Under the pieces are notes generated by a model, which did not search any database, was not told the DNA's origin, and was given only the letters and a program-made list of their open reading frames with translations. A stretch of DNA of 64,000 nucleotides from Diadophis punctatus similis (lineage: Eukaryota; Chordata; Lepidosauria; Squamata; Dipsadidae), in the NCBI GenBank assembly GCA_023053685.1, contig JALIGW010000158.1, forward strand, positions 186,001 through 250,000, read 5' to 3'. Every line of letters starts with the position of its first letter. Position 1 is the first letter of the stretch. Shown in pieces: positions 1 to 10,770 of the stretch. Position numbers and translations under genes: made by a program.

Positions 1-166
1 GAGTCCTAAGGCGAATGCTGTGTTAGACTTTGGGCTAGCTCTTCAGGGAAAGGTCGGAATCAAAAATCAAGCGAGAATTCGGCTTTCCAGCCTGTGGGGA
101 ACAGGAATATGTGTTTCTTTTTCATTTCTGAGGTGTTTGTCAAAAGTGATGTTTTTGGGCTGAATT

Positions 167-330
167 GAGAACTAAGGCGAATTCCGTGTTAGACATTGGG
201 CTTTCTCTTCAGGGTAGGCTCGGAATCGAAAATCAAGCGAGAATTCTGCTTTCTAGCATGTGGGGAACAGGAATATGTGTTTCTATTTCATTTCTGAGGT
301 GTTTGTCAAAAGTGATGTTTTTGGACAATT
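167..330 (+). repeat. Representative 164-bp short monomer (phase-marker class)
   Basis: This unit ends GGACAATT where the common class ends GGACTGAATT, so it is two bases shorter. The shorter junction creates CAATTG across the boundary with the next unit. About 50 units of this class occur in the window, and the spacing between them defines the higher-order blocks. Its 5' half is of the diverged type with GAATTCCGTGTTAGACATTGG. It starts GAGAACTAAGG and the unit before it is a full 166 bp (1-166). Confidence 0.85.
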
Positions 331-496
331 GAATCCTAAGGCGAATGCTGTGTTAGACTTTGGGCTAGCTCTTCAGGGTAGGCTCGGAATCGAAAATCAA
401 GCGAGAATTTGGCTTTCCAGCACGTGGGGAACAGGAATATGTGTTTCTTTTTCATTTCTGAGGTGTTTGTCAAAAGTGATGTTTTTGGACTGAATT
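331..496 (+). repeat. Representative 166-bp satellite monomer
   Basis: This unit can serve as the reference copy. It begins GAATCCTAAGGCGAATG, carries GGGCTAGCTCTTCAGGG near base 32, GGAATCGAAAATC near base 56, a CACGTG palindrome at bases 91-96 of the unit, and ends GGACTGAATT. The next unit starts at 497. Because 166 is not a multiple of three, an open frame can pass only one or two units before it meets a stop, which explains the recurring short open frames in the array. Confidence 0.9.
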
Positions 497-3400
497 GAAT
501 CCTAAGGCGAATGCTGTGTTAGACTTTGGGCTAGCTCTTCAGGGTAGGCTCGGAATCGAAAATAAAGCGAGAATTCAGCTTTCCAGCCTGTGGGGAACAG
601 GAATATGTGTTTCATTTTCATTTCTGAGGTGTTTGTAAAAAGTCATGTTTTTGGGCTGAATTGAGAAATAAGGCGAATGCTGTGTTAGACCTTGGGCTAG
701 CTCTTCAGGGTAGGCTCGGAATCAAAATTCAAGCGAGAATTCGGCTTTCCAGCCCGTGGGGAACAGGAATATGTGTTTCTTTTTCATTTCTGAGGTGTTT
801 GTCAAAAGTGATATTTTTGGGCTGAATTGAATCCTAAGGCGAATGCTGTGTTAGACTTTCGGCTAGCTCTTCAGGGTAGGCTCGGAATCAAAAATCAAGC
901 GAGAATTTGGCTTTCCAGCACGTGGGGAACAGGAATATGTCTTTCTTTTTCATTTCTGAGGTGTTTGTCAAAAGTGATGTTTTTGGGCTGAATTGAGAAC
1001 TAAGCTGAATTCCGTGTTAGACATTGGGATTTCTCTTTCGGGAAAGCTCGGAATCAAAAATCAAACGAGAATTCGGCTTTCCAGCCTGTGGGGAACAGGA
1101 ATATGTGTTTCATTTTCATTTCTGAGGTGTTTGTCAAAAGTGATGTTTTTGGACAATTGAATCCTAAGGCGAATGCTGTGTTAGACTTTGGGCTAGCTCT
1201 TCAGGGTAGGCTCGGAATCGAAAATCAAGTGAGAATTCGGCTTTCTAGCATGTGGGGAACAGGAATATGTGTTTCTTTTTCATTTCTGAGGTGTTTGTCA
1301 AAAGTGATGTTTTTGGACAATTGAATCCTAAGGCGAATGCTTTGTTAGACTTTCGGCTAGCTCTTCAGGGTAGGCTCGGAATCGAAAATCAAGCAAGAAT
1401 TTGGCTTTCCAGCACGTGGGGAACAGGAATATGTGTTTCTTTTTCATTTCTGAGGTGTTTGTCAAAAGTGATGTTTTTGGACTGAATTGAATCCTAAGGT
1501 GAATGCTGTGTTAGACTTTCGGCTAGCTCTTCAGGGTAGGCTCGGAATCGAAAATCAAGCGAGAATTTGGCTTTCCAGCCCGTGGGGAACAGGAATATGT
1601 GTTTCATTTTCATTTCTGAGGTGTTTGTCAAAAGTCATGTTTTTTGGCTGTATTGAGTCCTAAGGCGAATGCTGTGTTAGACTTTGGGCTAGCTCTTCAG
1701 GGTAGGCTCGGAATCAAAATTCAAGCGAGAATTCGGCTTTCCAGCACGTGGGGAACAGGAATATGTGTTTCTTTTTCATTTCTGAGGTGTTTGTCAAAAG
1801 TGATGTTTTTGGGCTGAATTGAGAACTAAGGCGAATTCCGTGTTAGACATTGGGCTTTCTCTTCAGGGAAAGCTCGGAATCAAAAATCAAGCGAGAATTC
1901 GGCTTTCCAGCCTGTGGGGAACAGGAATATGTGTTTCATTTTCATTTCTGAGCTGTTTGTCAAAAGTCATGTTTTTTGGCTGTATTGAGTCCTAAGGCGA
2001 ATGCTGTGTTAGACTTTGGGCTAGCTCTTCAGGGTAGGCTCGGAATCGAAAATCAAGCGAGAATTCAGCTTTCCAGCCTGTGGGGAACAGGAATATGTGT
2101 TTCATTTTCATTTCTGAGGTGTTTGTCAAAAGTCATGTTTTTTGGCTGTATTGAGTCCTAAGGCGAATGCTGTGTTAGACTTTGGGCTAGCTCTTCAGGG
2201 AAAGGTCGGAATCAAAAATCAAGCGAGAATTCGGCTTTCCAGCCTGTGGGGAACAGGAATATGTGTTTCTTTTTCATTTCTGAGGTGTTTGTCAAAAGTG
2301 ATGTTTTTGGGCTGAATTGAGAACTAAGGCGAATTCCGTGTTAGACATTGGGCTTTCTCTTCAAGGAAAGCTCGGAATCAAAAATCAAGCGAGAATTCGG
2401 CTTTCCAGCCTGTGGGGAACAGGAATATGTGTTTCATTTTCATTTCTGAGGTGTTTGTCAAAAGTCATGTTTTTTGGCTGTATTGAGTCTTAAGGCGAAT
2501 GCTGTGTTAGACTTTGGGCTAGCTCTTCAGGGTAGGCTCGGAATCAAAATTCAAGCGAGAATTCGGCTTTCCAGCATGTGGGGAACAGGAATATGTGTTT
2601 CTTTTTCATTTCTGAGGTGTTTGTCATAAGTGATGTTTTTGGGCTGAATTGAATCCTAAGGCGAATGCTGTGTTAGACTTTGGGCTAGCTCTTCAGGGTA
2701 GGCTCGGAATCGAAAATCAAGCGAGAATTCGGCTTTCTAGCATGTGGGGAACAGGAATATGTGTTTCTTTTTCATTTCTGAGGTGTTTGTCAAAAGTGAT
2801 GTTTTTGGACAATTGAATCCTAAGGCGAATGCTGTGTTAGACTTTGGGCTAGCTCTTCAGGGTAGGCTCGGAATCGAAAATCAAGCAAGAATTTGGCTTT
2901 CCAGCACGTGGGGAACAGGAATATGTGTTTCTTTTTCATTTCTGAGGTGTTTGTCAAAAGTGATGTTTTTGGACTGAATTGAATCCTAAGGTGAATGCTG
3001 TGTTAGACTTTCGGCTAGCTCTTCAGGGTAGGCTCGGAATCGAAAATCAAGCGAGAATTTGGCTTTCCAGCCCATGGGGAACAGGAATATGTGTTTCATT
3101 TTCATTTCTGAGGTGTTTGTCAAAAGTCATGTTTTTTGGCTGTATTGAGTCCTAAGGCGAATGCTGTGTTAGACTTTGGGCTAGCTCTTCAGGGTAGGCT
3201 CGGAATCAAAATTCAAGCGAGAATTCGGCTTTCCAGCCCGTGGGGAACAGGAATATGTGTTTCTTTTTCATTTCTGAGGTGTTTGTCAAAAGTGATGTTT
3301 TTGGGCTGAATTGAATCCTAAGGCGAATGCTGTGTTAGACTTTGGGCTAGCTCTTCAGGGTAGGCTCGGAATCGAAAATCAAGCGAGAATTTGGCTTTCC

Positions 3401-6400
3401 AGCCCGTGGGGAACAGGAATATGTGTTTCTTTTTCATTTCTGAGGTGTTTGTCAAAAGTGATATTTTTGGGCTGAATTGAATCCTAAGGCGAATGCTGTG
3501 TTAGACTTTCGGCTAGCTCTTCAGGGTAGGCTCGGAATCGAAAATCAAGCGAGAATTTGGCTTTCCAGCACGTGGGGAACAGGAATATGTCTTTCTTTTT
3601 CATTTCTGAGGTGTTTGTCAAAAGTGATGTTTTTGGGCTGAATTGAATCCTAAGGCGAATTCCGTGTTAGACATTGGGATTTCTCTTTCGGGAAAGCTCG
3701 GAATCAAAAATCAAACGAGAATTCGGCTTTCCAGCCTGTGGGGAACAGGAATATGTGTTTCATTTTCATTTCTGAGGTGTTTGTCAAAAGTGATGTTTTT
3801 GGACAATTGAATCCTAAGGCGAATGCTGTGTTAGACTTTGGGCTAGCTCTTCAGGGTAGGCTCGGAATCGAAAATCAAGCAAGAATTTGGCTTTCCAGCA
3901 CGTGGGGAACAGGAATATGTGTTTCTTTTTCATTTCTGAGGTGTTTGTCAAAAGTGATGTTTTTGGACTGAATTGAATCCTAAGGTGAATGCTGTGTTAG
4001 ACTTTCGGCTAGCTCTTCAGGGTAGGCTCGGAATCGAAAATCAAGCGAGAATTTGGCTTTCCAGCCCATGGGGAACAGGAATATGTGTTTCATTTTCATT
4101 TCTGAGGTGTTTGTCAAAAGTCATGTTTTTTGGCTGTATTGAGTCCTAAGGCGAATGCTGTGTTAGACTTTGGGCTAGCTCTTCAGGGTAGGCTCGGAAT
4201 CAAAATTCAAGCGAGAATTCGGCTTTCCAGCACGTGGGGAACAGGAATATGTGTTTCTTTTTCATTTCTGAGGTGTTTGTCAAAAGTGATGTTTTTGGGC
4301 TGAATTGAGAACTAAGGCGAATTCCGTGTTAGACATTGGGCTTTCTCTTCAGGGAAAGCTCGGAATCAAAAATCAAGCGAGAATTCGGCTTTCCAGCCTG
4401 TGGGGAACAGGAATATGTGTTTCTTTTTCATTTCTGAGGTGTTTGTCAAAAGTGATATTTTTGGGCTGAATTGAATCCTAAGGCGAATGCTGTGTTAGAA
4501 TTTCGGCTAGCTCTTCAGGGTAGGCTCGGAATCGAAAATCAAGCGAGAATTTGGCTTTCCAGCACGTGGGGAACAGGAATATGTGTTTCTTTTTCATTTC
4601 TGAGGTGTTTGTCAAAAGTGATGTTTTTGGGCTGAATTGAATCCTAAGGCGAATTCCGTGTTAGACATTGGGATTTCTCTTTCGGGAAAGCTCGGAATCA
4701 AAAATCAAACGAGAATTCGGCTTTCCAGCCTGTGGGGAACAGGAATATGTGTTTCATTTTCATTTCTGAGGTGTTTGTCAAAAGTGATGTTTTTGGACAA
4801 TTGAATCCTAAGGCGAATGCTTTGTTAGACTTTGGGCTAGCTCTTCAGGGTAGGCTCGGAATCGAAAATCAAGCAAGAATTTGGCTTTCCAGCACGTGGG
4901 GAACAGGAATATTTGTTTCTTTTTCATTTCTGAGGTGTTTGTCAAAAGTGATGTTTTTGGACTGAATTGAATCCTAAGGTGAATGCTGTGTTAGACTTTC
5001 GGCTAGCTCTTCAGGGTAGGCTCGGAATCGAAAATCAAGCGAGAATTTGGCTTTCCAGCCCATGGGGAACAGGAATATGTGTTTCATTTTCATTTCTGAG
5101 GTGTTTGTCAAAAGTCATGTTTTTTGGCTGTATTGAGTCCTAAGGCGAATGCTGTGTTAGACTTTGGGCTAGCTCTTCAGGGTAGGCTCGGAATCAAAAT
5201 TCAAGCGAGAATTCGGCTTTCCAGCACGTGGGGAACAGGAATATGTGTTTCTTTTTCATTTCTGAGGTGTTTGTCAAAAGTGATGTTTTTGGGCTGAATT
5301 GAGAACTAAGGCGAATTCCGTGTTAGACATTGGGCTTTCTCTTCAGGGAAAGCTCGGAATCAAAAATCAAGCGAGAATTCGGCTTTCCAGCCTGTGGGGA
5401 ACAGGAATATGTGTTTCATTTTCATTTCTGAGGTGTTTGTCAAAAGTCATGTTTTTTGGCTGTATTGAGTCCTAAGGCGAATGCTGTGTTAGACTTTGGG
5501 CTAGCTCTTCAGGGTAGGCTCGGAATCGAAAATCAAGCGAGAATTCGGCTTTCCAGCCTGTGGGGAACAGGAATATGTGTTTCATTTTCATTTCTGAGGT
5601 GTTTGTCAAAAGTCATGTTTTTTGGCTGTATTGAGTCCTAAGGCGAATGCTGTGTTAGACTTTGGGCTAGCTCTTCAGGGAAAGGTCGGAATCAAAAATC
5701 AAGCGAGAATTCGGCTTTCCAGCCTGTGGGGAACAGGAATATGTGTTTCTTTTTCATTTCTGAGGTGTTTGTCAAAAGTGATGTTTTTGGGCTGAATTGA
5801 GAACTAAGGCGAATTCCGTGTTAGACATTGGGCTTTCTCTTCAGGGAAAGCTCGGAATCAAAAATCAAGCGAGAATTCGGCTTTCCAGCCTGTGGGGAAC
5901 AGGAATATGTGTTTCATTTTCATTTCTGAGGTGTTTGTCAAAAGTCATGTTTTTTGGCTGTATTGAGTCCTAAGGCGAATGCTGTGTTAGACTTTGGGCT
6001 AGCTCTTCAGGGTAGGCTCGGAATCAAAATTCAAGCGAGAATTTGGCTTTCCAGCATGTGGGGAACAGGAATATGTGTTTCTTTTTCATTTCTGAGGTGT
6101 TTGTCAAAAGTCATGTTTTTGGACTGAATTGAATCCTAAGGCGAATGCTGTGTTAGACTTTCGGCTAGCTCTTCATGGTAGGCTCGGAATCGAAAATCAA
6201 GCGAGAATTTGGCTTTCCAGCCCGTGGGGAACAGGAATATGTGTTTCATTTTCATTTCTGAGGTGTTTGTCAAAAGTCATGTTTTTTGGCTGTATTGAGT
6301 CCTAAGGCGAATGCTGTGTTAGACTTTGGGCTAGCTCTTCAGGGTAGGCTCGGAATCAAAATTCAAGCGAGAATTCGGCTTTCCAGCCCGTGGGGAACAG

Positions 6401-7788
6401 GAATATGTGTTTCTTTTTCATTTCTGAGGTGTTTGTCAAAAGTGATGTTTTTGGGCTGAATTGAATCCTAAGGCGAATGCTGTGTTAGACTTTGGGCTAG
6501 CTCTTCAGGGTAGGCTCGGAATCGAAAATCAAGCGAGAATTTGGCTTTCCAGCACGTGGGGAACAGGAATATGTGTTTCTTTTTCATTTCTGAGGTGTTT
6601 GTCAAAAGTGATGTTTTTGGACTGAATTGAATCCTAAGGTGAATGCTGTGTTAGACTTTCGGCTAGCTCTTCAGGGTAGGCTCGGAATCGAAAATCAAGC
6701 GAGAATTTGGCTTTCCAGCCCGTGGGGAACAGGAATATGTGTTTCATTTTCATTTCTGAGGTGTTTGTCAAAAGTCATGTTTTTTGGCTGTATTGAGTCC
6801 TAAGGCGAATGCTGTGTTAGACTTTGGGCTAGCTCTTCAGGGTAGGCTCGGAATCGAAAATCAAGCGAGAATTCGGCTTTCCAGCCTGTGGGGAACAGGA
6901 ATATGTGTTTCTTTTTCATTTCTGAGGTGTTTGTCAAAAGTGATGTTTTTGGGCTGAATTGAGAACTAAGGCGAATTCCGTGTTAGACATTGGGCTTTCT
7001 CTTCAGGGAAAGCTCGGAATCAAAAATCAAGCGAGAATTCGGCTTTCCAGCCTGTGGGGAACAGGAATATGTGTTTCATTTTCATTTCTGAGGTGTTTGT
7101 CAAAAGTCATGTTTTTTGGCTGTATTGAGTCATAAGGCGAATGCTGTGTTAGACCTTGGGCTAGCTCTTCAGGGTAGGCTCGGAATCAAAATTCAAGCGA
7201 GAATTCGGCTTTCCAGCCCGTGGGGAACAGGAATATGTGTTTCTTTTTCATTTCTGAGGTGTTTGTCAAAAGTGATATTTTTGGGCTGAATTGAATCCTA
7301 AGGCGAATGCTGTGTTAGACTTTCGGCTAGCTCTTCAGGGTAGGCTCGGAATCGAAAATCAAGCGAGAATTTGGCTTTCCAGCACGTGGGGAACAGGAAT
7401 ATGTCTTTCTTTTTCATTTCTGAGGTGTTTGTCAAAAGTGATGTTTTTGGGCTGAATTGAGAACTAAGGCGAATTCCGTGTTAGACATTGGGATTTCTCT
7501 TTCGGGAAAGCTCGGAATCAAAAATCAAACGAGAATTCGGCTTTCCAGCCTGTGGGGAACAGGAATATGTGTTTCATTTTCATTTCTGAGGTGTTTGTCA
7601 AAAGTGATGTTTTTGGACAATTGAATCCTAAGGCGAATGCTGTGTTAGACTTTGGGCTAGCTCTTCAGGGTAGGCTCGGAATCGAAAATCAAGCGAGAAT
7701 TTGGCTTTCCAGCACGTGGGGAACAGGAATATGTGTTTCTTTTTCATTTCTGAGGTGTTTGTCAAAAGTGATGTTTTTGGACTGAATT

Positions 7789-7954
7789 GAATCCTAAGGT
7801 GAATGCTGTGTTAGACATTGGGCTTTCTCTTCAGGGAAAGCTCGGAATCAAAAATCAAGCGAGAATTCGGCTTTCCAGCCTGTGGGGAACAGGAATATGT
7901 GTTTCATTTTCATTTCTGAGGTGTTTGTCAAAAGTCATGTTTTTTGGCTGTATT
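7789..7954 (+). repeat. Chimeric satellite monomer
   Basis: The unit begins like the common class, GAATCCTAAGGTGAATGCTG, but switches after the conserved GTGTTAGAC to the diverged class, ATTGGGCTTTCTCTTCAGGG. Elsewhere in the window the ATTGGGCTTTC block follows GAATTCCGTGTTAGAC. A crossover or conversion inside the shared GTGTTAGAC block explains it simply. Confidence 0.7.
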
Positions 7955-10770
7955 GAGTCATAAGGCGAATGCTGTGTTAGACTTTGGGCTAGCTCTTCAG
8001 GGTAGGCTCGGAATCAAAATTCAAGCGAGAATTCGGCTTTCCAGCATGTGGGGAACAGGAATATGTGTTTCTTTTTCATTTCTGAGGTGTTTGTCATAAG
8101 TGATGTTTTTGGACTGAATTGAATCCTAAGGCGAATGCTGTGTTAGACTTTCGGCTAGCTCTTCATGGTAGGCTCGGAATCGAAAATCAAGCGAGAATTT
8201 GGCTTTCCAGCCCGTGGGGAACAGGAATATGTGTTTCATTTTCATTTCTGAGGTGTTTGTCAAAAGTCATGTTTTTTGGCTGTATTGAGTCCTAAGGCGA
8301 ATGCTGTGTTAGACTTTGGGCTAGCTCTTCAGGGTAGGCTCGGAATCAAAATTCAAGTGAGAATTCGGCTTTCCAGCCCGTGGGGAACAGGAATATGTAT
8401 TTCTTTGTCATTTCTGAGGTGTTTGTCAAAAGTGATGTTTTTGGGCTGAATTGAATCCTAAGGCGAATGCTGTGTTAGACTTTGGGCTAGCTCTTCAGGG
8501 TAGGCTCGGAATCGAAAATCAAGCGAGAATTCGGCTTTCTAGCATGTGGGGAACAGGAATATGTGTTTCTTTTTCATTTCTGAGGTGTTTGTCAAAAGTG
8601 ATGTTTTTGGACAATTGAATCCTAAGGCGAATGCTGTGTTAGACTTTGGGCTAGCTCTTCAGGGTAGGCTCGGAATCGAAAATCAAGCGAGAATTTGGCT
8701 TTCCAGCACGTGGGGAACAGGAATATGTGTTTCTTTTTCATTTCTGAGGTGTTTGTCAAAAGTGATGTTTTTGGACTGAATTGAATCCTAAGGCGAATGC
8801 TGTGTTAGACTTTGGGCTAGCTCTTCAGGGTAGGCTCGGAATCGAAAATAAAGCGAGAATTCAGCTTTCCAGCCTGTGGGGAACAGGAATATGTGTTTCA
8901 TTTTCATTTCTGAGGTGTTTGTCAAAAGTGATGTTTTTGGGCTGAATTGAGAAATAAGGCGAATGCTGTGTTAGACCTTGGGCTAGCTCTTCAGGGTAGG
9001 CTCGGAATCAAAATTCAAGCGAGAATTCGGCTTTCCAGCCCGTGGGGAACAGGAATATGTGTTTCTTTTTCATTTCTGAGGTGTTTGTCAAAAGTGATAT
9101 TTTTGGGCTGAATTGAATCCTAAGGCGAATGCTGTGTTAGACTTTCGGCTAGCTCTTCAGGGTAGGCTCGGAATCGAAAATCAAGCGAGAATTTGGCTTT
9201 CCAGCACGTGGGGAACAGGAATATGTCTTTCTTTTTCATTTCTGAGGTGTTTGTCAAAAGTGATGTTTTTGGGCTGAATTGAGAACTAAGGCGAATTCCG
9301 TGTTAGACATTGGGATTTCTCTTTCGGGAAAGCTCGGAATCAAAAATCAAACGAGAATTCAGCTTTCCAGCCTGTGGGGAACAGGAATATGTGTTTCATT
9401 TTCATTTCTGAGGTGTTTGTCAAAAGTGATGTTTTTGGACAATTGAATCCTAAGGCGAATGCTGTGTTAGACTTTGGGCTAGCTCTTCAGGGTAGGCTCG
9501 GAATCGAAAATCAAGAGAGAATTTGGCTTTCCAGCACGTGGGGAACAGGAATATGTGTTTCTTTTTCATTTCTGAGGTGTTTGTCAAAAGTGATGTTTTT
9601 GGACTGAATTGAATCCTAAGGTGAATGCTGTGTTAGACTTTCGGCTAGCTCTTCAGGGTAGGCTCGGAATCGAAAATCAAGCGAGAATTTGGCTTTCCAG
9701 CCCGTGGGGAACAGGAATATGTGTTTCATTTTCATTTCTGAGGTGTTTGTCAAAAGTCATGTTTTTTGGCTGTATTGAGTCCTAAGGCGAATGCTGTGTT
9801 AGACTTTGGGCTAGCTCTTCAGGGTAGGCTCGGAATCGAAAATCAAGCGAGAATTCGGCTTTCCAGCCTGTGGGGAACAGGAATATGTGTTTCATTTTCA
9901 TTTCTGAGGTGTTTGTCAAAAGTGATGTTTTTGGGCTGAATTGAGAACTAAGGCGAATTCCGTGTTAGACATTGGGCTTTCTCTTCAGGGAAAGCTCGGA
10001 ATCGAAAATAAAGCGAGAATTCAGCTTTCCAGCCTGTGGGGAACAGGAATATGTGTTTCATTTTCATTTCTGAGGTGTTTGTCAAAAGTGATGTTTTTGG
10101 GCTGAATTGAGAAGTAAGGCGAATGCTGTGTTAGACCTTGGGCTAGCTCTTCAGGGTAGGCTCGGAATCAAAATTCAAGCGAGAATTCGGCTTTCCAGCC
10201 TGTGGGGAACAGGAATATGTGTTTCTTTTTCATTTCTGAGGTGTTTGTCAAAAGTGATGTTTTTGGACAATTGAATCCTAAGGCGAATGCTGTGTTAGAC
10301 TTTCGGCTAGCTCTTCAGGGTAGGCTCGGAATCGAAAATCAAGCGAGAATTTGGCTTTCCAGCCTGTGGGGAACAGGAATATGTGTTTCTTTTTCATTTC
10401 TGAGGTGTTTGTCAAAAGTGATGTTTTTGGGCTGAATTGAGAACTAAGGCGAATTCCGTGTTAGACATTGGGCTTTCTCTTCAGGGAAAGCTCGGAATCA
10501 AAAATCAAGCGAGAATTCGGCTTTCCAGCCTGTGGGGAACAGGAATATGTGTTTCATTTTCATTTCTGAGGTGTTTGTCAAAAGTCATGTTTTTTGGCTG
10601 TATTGAGTCCTAAGGCGAATGCTGTGTTAGACTTTGGGCTAGCTCTTCAGGGTAGGCTCGGAATCGAAAATCAAGCGAGAATTCGGCTTTCCAGCCTGTG
10701 GGGAACAGGAATATGTGTTTCATTTTCATTTCTGAGGTGTTTGTCAAAAGTCATGTTTTTTGGCTGTATT

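Larger units (their letters stand above)
1..2886 (+). repeat. Copy 1 of a long duplication (10,770-bp period)
   Basis: By eye this segment matches 10771-13656 base for base, including rare private variants: GAATTCTGC near 241, GTTTGTAAAAAGTC near 631, AAGCTGAATTCC near 1012, TGAGCTGTTTG near 1949, GAGTCTTAAGG near 2486 and GTCATAAGTG near 2622. The first difference I find is at 2887 (CAAGCAAG here, CAAGCGAG in the other copy). The left limit is the window edge, so the duplication may extend further upstream. Confidence 0.85.

Noticed and set aside
260..493. Recurring 61-82 codon open frames starting MGNRNMCF or MAVLSPKANAV throughout the array
   Set aside because: They sit at the same place in each satellite block, read across one or two monomers, and end when the 166-bp unit shifts the frame. 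Variation between copies is not codon-biased. They are by-products of the repeat, not a gene family.
1050..1070. Possible CENP-B box around CTTTCGGGAAAGCTCGG in one monomer class
   Set aside because: It has TTCG and a later A in place, but the required CGGG block is TCGG, so two of the nine core bases fail. No other class has a better match.
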